A DNA stretch of 64,000 nt from Chthonomonadia bacterium. GTDB taxonomy: Bacteria; Armatimonadota; HRBIN16. The stretch covers positions 39,181-103,180 of the forward strand of contig JABUFA010000012.1 of NCBI GenBank assembly GCA_013314755.1, read 5' to 3'. Position numbers and translations under genes: made by a program. Shown piece after piece: positions 61,184-64,000 of this stretch (position 1 is the stretch's first letter; each line of letters opens with the position of its first letter). The notes beneath the pieces are model-generated. The model was given only the letters and a program-made list of their open reading frames with translations, was not told where the DNA came from and ran no database searches.

Positions 61184-62434
61184 ATGCTGTCACGTCTGGC
61201 TCAAAAAGTAAACGGTGTGCGGATTGCGGAGCGCGTGTTGTCTCCGCAGGTGATTCCTGCTTATCGCTGGGATGCCCTCGCCGGATTACTGGGCGGTATC
61301 TACATGGGGGCAATTTTCCCCTTCGTGATGCGCATCGCCCGCGCCGACCTGCACGCCAGCCGCCTCGAAATCAGCCTGTTGACCGCCGCGCCCTTCATCG
61401 GTAGCCTGCTCGCACCTCTGTGGGCAAGGCAGATGGTGGGCAGGTCCAAAATGCCCTTCTGTGTGTATTCATGGATATTCGCACGCGCCCTGTTCTTCGG
61501 TATGTTTCTGGTCACGCAGGCGTGGCAGTTTGTGCTGTTAATTGGAGCGGCGCAAATCATCGGTTCCATCTCCGGTCCGGCATACACCGCCCTGATGAAG
61601 GACATCTATCCCGACGAGGAACGGGGCAGGGCGATGGGACTGGTGCGGATGGGAGCATACAGCGCACTGTTTGTGGTCTCGTTTATTGCGGGTCATCTGC
61701 TGGATGCCGGCGTGCCGTTCAAATGGGTGTTCTCTGCGGCGGCGGTGGTGGGCATTGCGGGAGCCTGGTGCTTCAGCAGAGTGCCGGTGCGCGAGTCAGC
61801 CGCCCCCGCAGAAGAGCAAACGCGCCTTTCCGCGCTGGCGTTCTGGCTGCAAACGATAGCCATCCTCAAGCACAATAAGGGCTTCCGCTGGTTCGCCATG
61901 TCGGTGATGACATACGGATTCGGCAATCTGGTAGCGTTCACGCTCTATCCGCTGTATCAGGTGGACCGGCTGAATATCACGAACACCCAGGTCGCCACGC
62001 TGACCAACGTGGCATCGGTCTCCTCCATCCTTGCCTTTGCTTACTGGGGACACTTCATGGACAGGCACGGCGCCCTGTGGACAGCGCTGGTCAACATCCT
62101 GCTTCAGTGCGTGATACCGGTGGTGTACTTTTTCTCCGGGGCATGGTGGCACCTTGTGCCTGCGGCGGCGGTACAGGGGGTCGCCGGTGCCGGTATCGAG
62201 CTGGCTTATTTGAACGTCATCCTGACCCTTTCCGAAGAGGGCAGAGAGGCGCAGTACCAGGCGCTACACAGTATGCTGTTGGGTGTACGCGGAACGGTTG
62301 CCCCGTTTGTGGCGGTGCCAGTGTTGCACCTGCTGGGCTTCCATCTGAGCTTTATGGTGTGCCTCGTGCTGATGCTGATTGGGGCGGGCACACAGGCATT
62401 GTCGCTGAGTGCCTATCGAAGGCGCGGGATCTAA
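61184..62434 (+). CDS. MFS transporter
   Basis: A 416-residue, 12-helix major facilitator protein of a branch I cannot name. Helix 1 begins YRWDALAGLLGGIYMGAIFP. Loops include APLWARQMVGRSK in the place of the GXXXDRXGRR motif and MKDIYPDEERGRAMGLVRMG before helix 6. No Shine-Dalgarno sequence is seen before the ATG. The substrate is unknown. It reads away from the flagellar operon and its end overlaps the small membrane protein gene by four bases in convergent fashion. Confidence 0.82.
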   Translation: MLSRLAQKVNGVRIAERVLSPQVIPAYRWDALAGLLGGIYMGAIFPFVMRIARADLHASRLEISLLTAAPFIGSLLAPLWARQMVGRSKMPFCVYSWIFARALFFGMFLVTQAWQFVLLIGAAQIIGSISGPAYTALMKDIYPDEERGRAMGLVRMGAYSALFVVSFIAGHLLDAGVPFKWVFSAAAVVGIAGAWCFSRVPVRESAAPAEEQTRLSALAFWLQTIAILKHNKGFRWFAMSVMTYGFGNLVAFTLYPLYQVDRLNITNTQVATLTNVASVSSILAFAYWGHFMDRHGALWTALVNILLQCVIPVVYFFSGAWWHLVPAAAVQGVAGAGIELAYLNVILTLSEEGREAQYQALHSMLLGVRGTVAPFVAVPVLHLLGFHLSFMVCLVLMLIGAGTQALSLSAYRRRGI

Positions 62435-62607
62435 GCCGCCCTCGGCAAGCTTTCGTACTCCTCGTCCTCCTGCGACGCATGCACCGGAAGCTCCACGTCC
62501 TCCGGCATCTCCCATGCTTCCGAGTCATAAGGGTCGGGCTGAGCAATCAGCACCAGAATGGTATAGAACGCGGTCGCCGCGATGAGATATGCAAAAAACG
62601 CCCACAT
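62431..62607 (-). CDS. Small single-span membrane protein
   Basis: A 58-residue protein with one N-terminal helix (WAFFAYLIAATAFYTILVLIAQ) and an acidic tail (DSEAWEMPEDVEL). The ATG at 62607 has GAGGTG nine bases upstream. A minus-strand TATAAT lies at 62649-62654. No family was recognised; size and layout resemble small accessory subunits of membrane complexes, but this is a guess. Confidence 0.6.
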   Translation of the reverse strand: MWAFFAYLIAATAFYTILVLIAQPDPYDSEAWEMPEDVELPVHASQEDEEYESLPRAA

Positions 62608-62711
62608 CCGTGTGTTCACCTCACTAAACAGTCTGCGTCCGTCCAACCATTATAATCGGCGGCAGACAGAGGACTCTGGAGACGCTGCTGTTTCTCCCTG
62701 CGGCTGGACGT

Positions 62712-62770
62712 TACAGGCTATGCTGAAGCATGGCTTCGACTGTCCATAACCTGCTTTAGCCAGAGTCGAC
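62712..62770. repeat. Fragment of the composite palindromic repeat
   Basis: GCTGAAGC-atg-GCTTC followed by AACCTGCTTTAGCCAG matches two modules of the 17.2 kb array, with decay in the second arm. It lies between the small membrane protein gene and the oxidase promoter. Confidence 0.55.
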
Positions 62771-62813
62771 AACCCAGGAAATCCATCGTTCTATGTTAAG
62801 TCCACCAAATATG

Positions 62814-62860
62814 TTGACTTCGCTCTATGGCGGTGCTATAATGATAACGATAATGATTCG
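62814..62860 (+). promoter_or_regulatory. Oxidase promoter overlapped by four GATAAT-like hexamers (Fur-like box)
   Basis: TTGACT (62814-62819) and TATAAT (62837-62842) are 17 bases apart. From the -10 box on, hexamers run in phase: TATAAT, GATAAC, GATAAT, GATTCG to 62860. Arrays of GATAAT hexamers are the known binding pattern of Fur-family repressors. Confidence 0.6.
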
Positions 62861-62887
62861 CACCTTTGCAAAGAGGAGAGATGGGAA

Positions 62888-64000
62888 ATGGAGTACCCCT
62901 TCTGGGATGTCCCTCTTCTGGGAGGCGGGATGCTTATTGGCATCATTGCCATCCTGCATGTGTTCGTCTCGCACTTCGCCATCGGTGCGGGGTTGTTCCT
63001 GGTGCTGACCGAACGGAAGGCGCGTCGCGAAGGCGATGAAGCGTTGCTGGGATACCTCAAGCGTCACAGCACCTTTTTTATCCTTGTGGTGCTGGTGTTT
63101 GGCGCGGTGAGTGGGGTCGGTATCTGGTGGACGATTGGACTGGTTCACCCCTCGGCGACCTCTGCGCTCATCCACATCTTCGTGTGGGCATGGGCGATTG
63201 AGTGGGTGTTCTTTGTCGTCGAACTGCTCGCCGCTTTTCTCTACTACTACGGTTGGAACCGACTGGATGCCCGAACACACATCGCGATAGGCTGGATTTA
63301 CTTCGCCGGAGCGTGGTTAAGCCTGTTCATGATTAACGGCATCCTGACGTTCATGCTGTCCAGCGGCAGGTGGCCCGAGACCCGCTCGGTCGTTGATGCC
63401 TTCTTCAACCCCACCATGCTACCTTCGCTGGTGATACGCACCGCCGTGACCATCGCACTGGCAGGTTTGTACGCGCTGATTACCGCCTCGGCGGAGGCTG
63501 ACGATTCCCTGCGCGAGCGTGTGGTGAAATATGCCTCCAAATGGGTTCTGGTGGGCATCAGCATCATTCCCTTCGGCGGTGCCTGGTACATCTCACAGAT
63601 GCCAGTGCAGGCACGCGAGATTTCTATGGGCGGCGCGCCGGTGGTCACGCTGTTCACCGCGGCAAGCATTATGTTCTCTGCCTTCGTGTTTCTCGCCACC
63701 CTGATCGGTCCGTTCCTGTTCCCTCGGCGGTTTCACGTCACCTTCGCGTTCGTGATTGTGGCGTTGGGCTTGATTACCACCGGGGTGACCGAATGGGTGC
63801 GCGAAGCAGTGCGCAAACCGTACATCATCTATAACTATATGTACTCCAACGCAGTGCGCACAGAAGATGTGCAGAAGGTATGGGAACAGGGAGTACTGGG
63901 CAGCGCCAGATGGGCGTTGCTGACCGAAGAGGAGAAGCAAGACCCCCTGAAGATGGGCGAGAAGGTCTTCCGCTTCCACTGTCAATCGTGCCACACGGTC
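62888..64000 (+). CDS. Cytochrome bd-type oxidase subunit I fused to c-type haem domain (partial)
   Basis: The first 371 residues of a CydA-like membrane protein; the gene continues beyond the window. It has at least eight membrane helices with conserved histidines in the first (AILHVFVSHFAIGAGLFL), GIWWTIGLVHPSATSALIHIFVW and IWWT-like segments. At the right edge a class I cytochrome c begins (GEKVFRFHCQSCHTV). In usual CydA there is no haem c, so this is a quinol oxidase variant with an attached cytochrome c. ATG 62888 has GAGGAG nine bases upstream. Its promoter suggests iron or redox control. Confidence 0.82.
   Translation, partial: MEYPFWDVPLLGGGMLIGIIAILHVFVSHFAIGAGLFLVLTERKARREGDEALLGYLKRHSTFFILVVLVFGAVSGVGIWWTIGLVHPSATSALIHIFVWAWAIEWVFFVVELLAAFLYYYGWNRLDARTHIAIGWIYFAGAWLSLFMINGILTFMLSSGRWPETRSVVDAFFNPTMLPSLVIRTAVTIALAGLYALITASAEADDSLRERVVKYASKWVLVGISIIPFGGAWYISQMPVQAREISMGGAPVVTLFTAASIMFSAFVFLATLIGPFLFPRRFHVTFAFVIVALGLITTGVTEWVREAVRKPYIIYNYMYSNAVRTEDVQKVWEQGVLGSARWALLTEEEKQDPLKMGEKVFRFHCQSCHTV

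Overview
This window looks like about 64 kb of chromosome from a GC-rich, flagellated, diderm bacterium. The flagellar genes include both the L-ring (FlgH) and P-ring (FlgI) proteins, so the cell should have an outer membrane. CsrA and FliW, a hydrogenase resembling group 3b, secreted beta-propeller and sugar-degrading enzymes, a Uma2 protein and several HEPN/nucleotidyltransferase pairs would fit a member of the Armatimonadota or a related phylum. That placement is inference, since no rRNA marker is present. I saw no tRNA, rRNA, CRISPR array, prophage or transposase gene.

Layout. 0-2.3 kb (minus) holds electron-transfer subunits of an NAD(P)-linked hydrogenase or sulfite-reductase-like complex, running off the left edge. 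2.4-7.1 kb (plus) has an MFS exporter, folC, an HtrA protease and two small unknown genes. 7.1-10.7 kb (minus) has a secreted PQQ-type propeller, dprA and an HprK-like kinase. 11-12.6 kb has mgtC (behind a structured, terminator-bearing leader) and nadC, followed by an overlooked 33-residue basic protein on the minus strand. 13-17.1 kb has a large secreted repeat protein, a second MFS transporter and a CBS protein. 17.5-28.2 kb has gyrA, archease, an AcuC-like deacetylase and a tightly packed operon that mixes three sugar kinases with an ATPase/TOPRIM-like pair and a uracil-DNA glycosylase. 28.2-44.1 kb is an accessory zone: Uma2, MNT-HepT, HEPN-MNT and HicB-type modules, a lone DNA methyltransferase, and a sugar-degradation block (two UroD-like proteins, GH78 rhamnosidase, GH2 enzyme, S9-type esterase, amidohydrolase).

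44.2-50.2 kb carries one giant secreted WD40/Ig protein gene broken by four frame changes, next to a small lipoprotein. 50.7-61.1 kb (minus) carries a primary-type sigma factor, a cation diffusion facilitator and the flagellar operon flgF-flgG-flgA-flgH-flgI-flgJ(N)-flgN-flgK-flgL-fliW-csrA, headed by a near-consensus sigma-28 promoter. 61.2-64 kb has a third MFS transporter, apparently on a nearly leaderless mRNA, a small membrane protein and a cytochrome bd-type oxidase subunit joined to a c-type haem domain; that last promoter overlaps four GATAAT-like hexamers resembling a Fur operator.

Many promoters in the window are of the ordinary TTGNNN-17-TATAAT type. Intergenic regions at 2.4, 17.2 and 62.7 kb carry a dispersed composite palindromic repeat. 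The most attractive candidates for follow-up are the ATPase/TOPRIM pair coupled to phosphofructokinase genes, the UroD-like twins linked to rhamnosidase, the mgtC leader, the two overlooked micro-ORFs and the repeat family.
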